Part shown: in pieces, positions 22,497 through 22,654 of the stretch
Numbering within the stretch: the first letter of the stretch is position 1
How the letters are laid out: every line of letters starts with the position of its first letter
Source of the DNA: a virus
Length of the DNA stretch: 22,654 nt
Direction: 5' to 3' (one strand)
Virus record (IMG/VR): IMGVR_UViG_3300005537_000067
Location: 1 to 22,654 of that record
Translations under genes and position numbers: made by a program
Notes under the pieces: generated by a model
Told to the model about the DNA's origin: nothing
Database searches by the model: none
The model's input: the letters and a program-made list of their open reading frames with translations, nothing else

Positions 22497-22654
22497 TCAG
22501 CGGCCTCCGCGAAGGCCTGCGGCACATTGGCGCGCCACAGCAATTCGGACATCTCGCGCGGCACGCTGTTGCCGACCAGGCGGAAGGTTTCCGTCTTGGT
22601 CAGCGGCCGATCGATCCAGACCCTGCCGAACTCGTCCGGCACGGCATCCGGATC
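22493..22654 (-). CDS. C5-cytosine DNA methyltransferase, C-terminal end (partial)
   Basis: Only the last 53 residues lie in the window. They contain TKTETFRLVGNSVPREM, the motif X region of C5-cytosine methyltransferases (usually 'R..GNSVP'), and end in AFAEAAE. The start lies outside. The stop codon overlaps the ATG of the SNF2-like gene. The call rests on one motif, but it is specific. Confidence 0.75.
   Translation of the reverse strand, partial: DPDAVPDEFGRVWIDRPLTKTETFRLVGNSVPREMSELLWRANVPQAFAEAAE

Noticed and set aside
1-22654. tRNA genes, CRISPR arrays, insertion sequences or attachment sites
   Set aside because: No cloverleaf, regular spacer-repeat pattern, transposase or long terminal inverted repeat was seen; the gaps are too short and are described individually.

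Overview
The window is a GC-rich (by eye well above 60 %), tightly packed piece of a tailed-phage or prophage genome. Every gene I can support lies on the minus strand, so transcription runs from high to low coordinates. Long tail tube, tail-chaperone and tape-measure genes point to a siphovirus. Codon use, GC content and gene style suggest a phage of an alphaproteobacterium (inference only). No integrase, repressor, lysis gene, tRNA or CRISPR array is visible, so I cannot say whether it is temperate. No stretch longer than about 145 bases lacks a gene; the larger gaps are described as features.

Right part (22654 to about 14737) is the DNA-metabolism module. In order of transcription it holds the end of a C5-cytosine methyltransferase, a SNF2-like helicase, a beta-class N4/N6 DNA methyltransferase, a 59-aa protein, a DEAD/DEAH helicase with a C-terminal zinc ribbon, a 64-aa protein, a DnaB-type replicative helicase, a putative replication-initiation or helicase-loading protein, and five small proteins. 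The genes are chained by ATGA stop/start overlaps. One junction carries ATAA instead, so a 56-aa membrane protein appears to start at AUA.

At the boundary (14736 to 13848) a 142-base non-coding leader precedes a NusG-family protein with recognisable NGN and KOW domains. It sits immediately before the terminase genes, where a late-gene antiterminator would be expected.

Left part (13851 to 1) is the virion module: small and large terminase, DUF4055-type portal, scaffold, P22-type coat protein, two small head proteins, a MuF-like protein, a predicted Ntn-hydrolase (proteasome beta/HslV fold), a 313-aa unknown, a tail-anchored membrane protein, a gp10-like neck protein, a tail terminator, the tail tube protein, a two-frame tail-assembly chaperone joined by a probable -1 frameshift at A_AAA_AAC, and the start of the tape measure protein. 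A strong GC hairpin between tail tube and chaperone genes, weaker hairpins after portal and coat genes, and a repeated CCCCGACAA leader motif are plausible points of late-gene control.

The most interesting items are the phage NusG paralogue and its structured leader, the AUA start, the frameshifted chaperone, the Ntn-hydrolase in the head cluster, and a 7-bp tandem repeat inside the replication gene.
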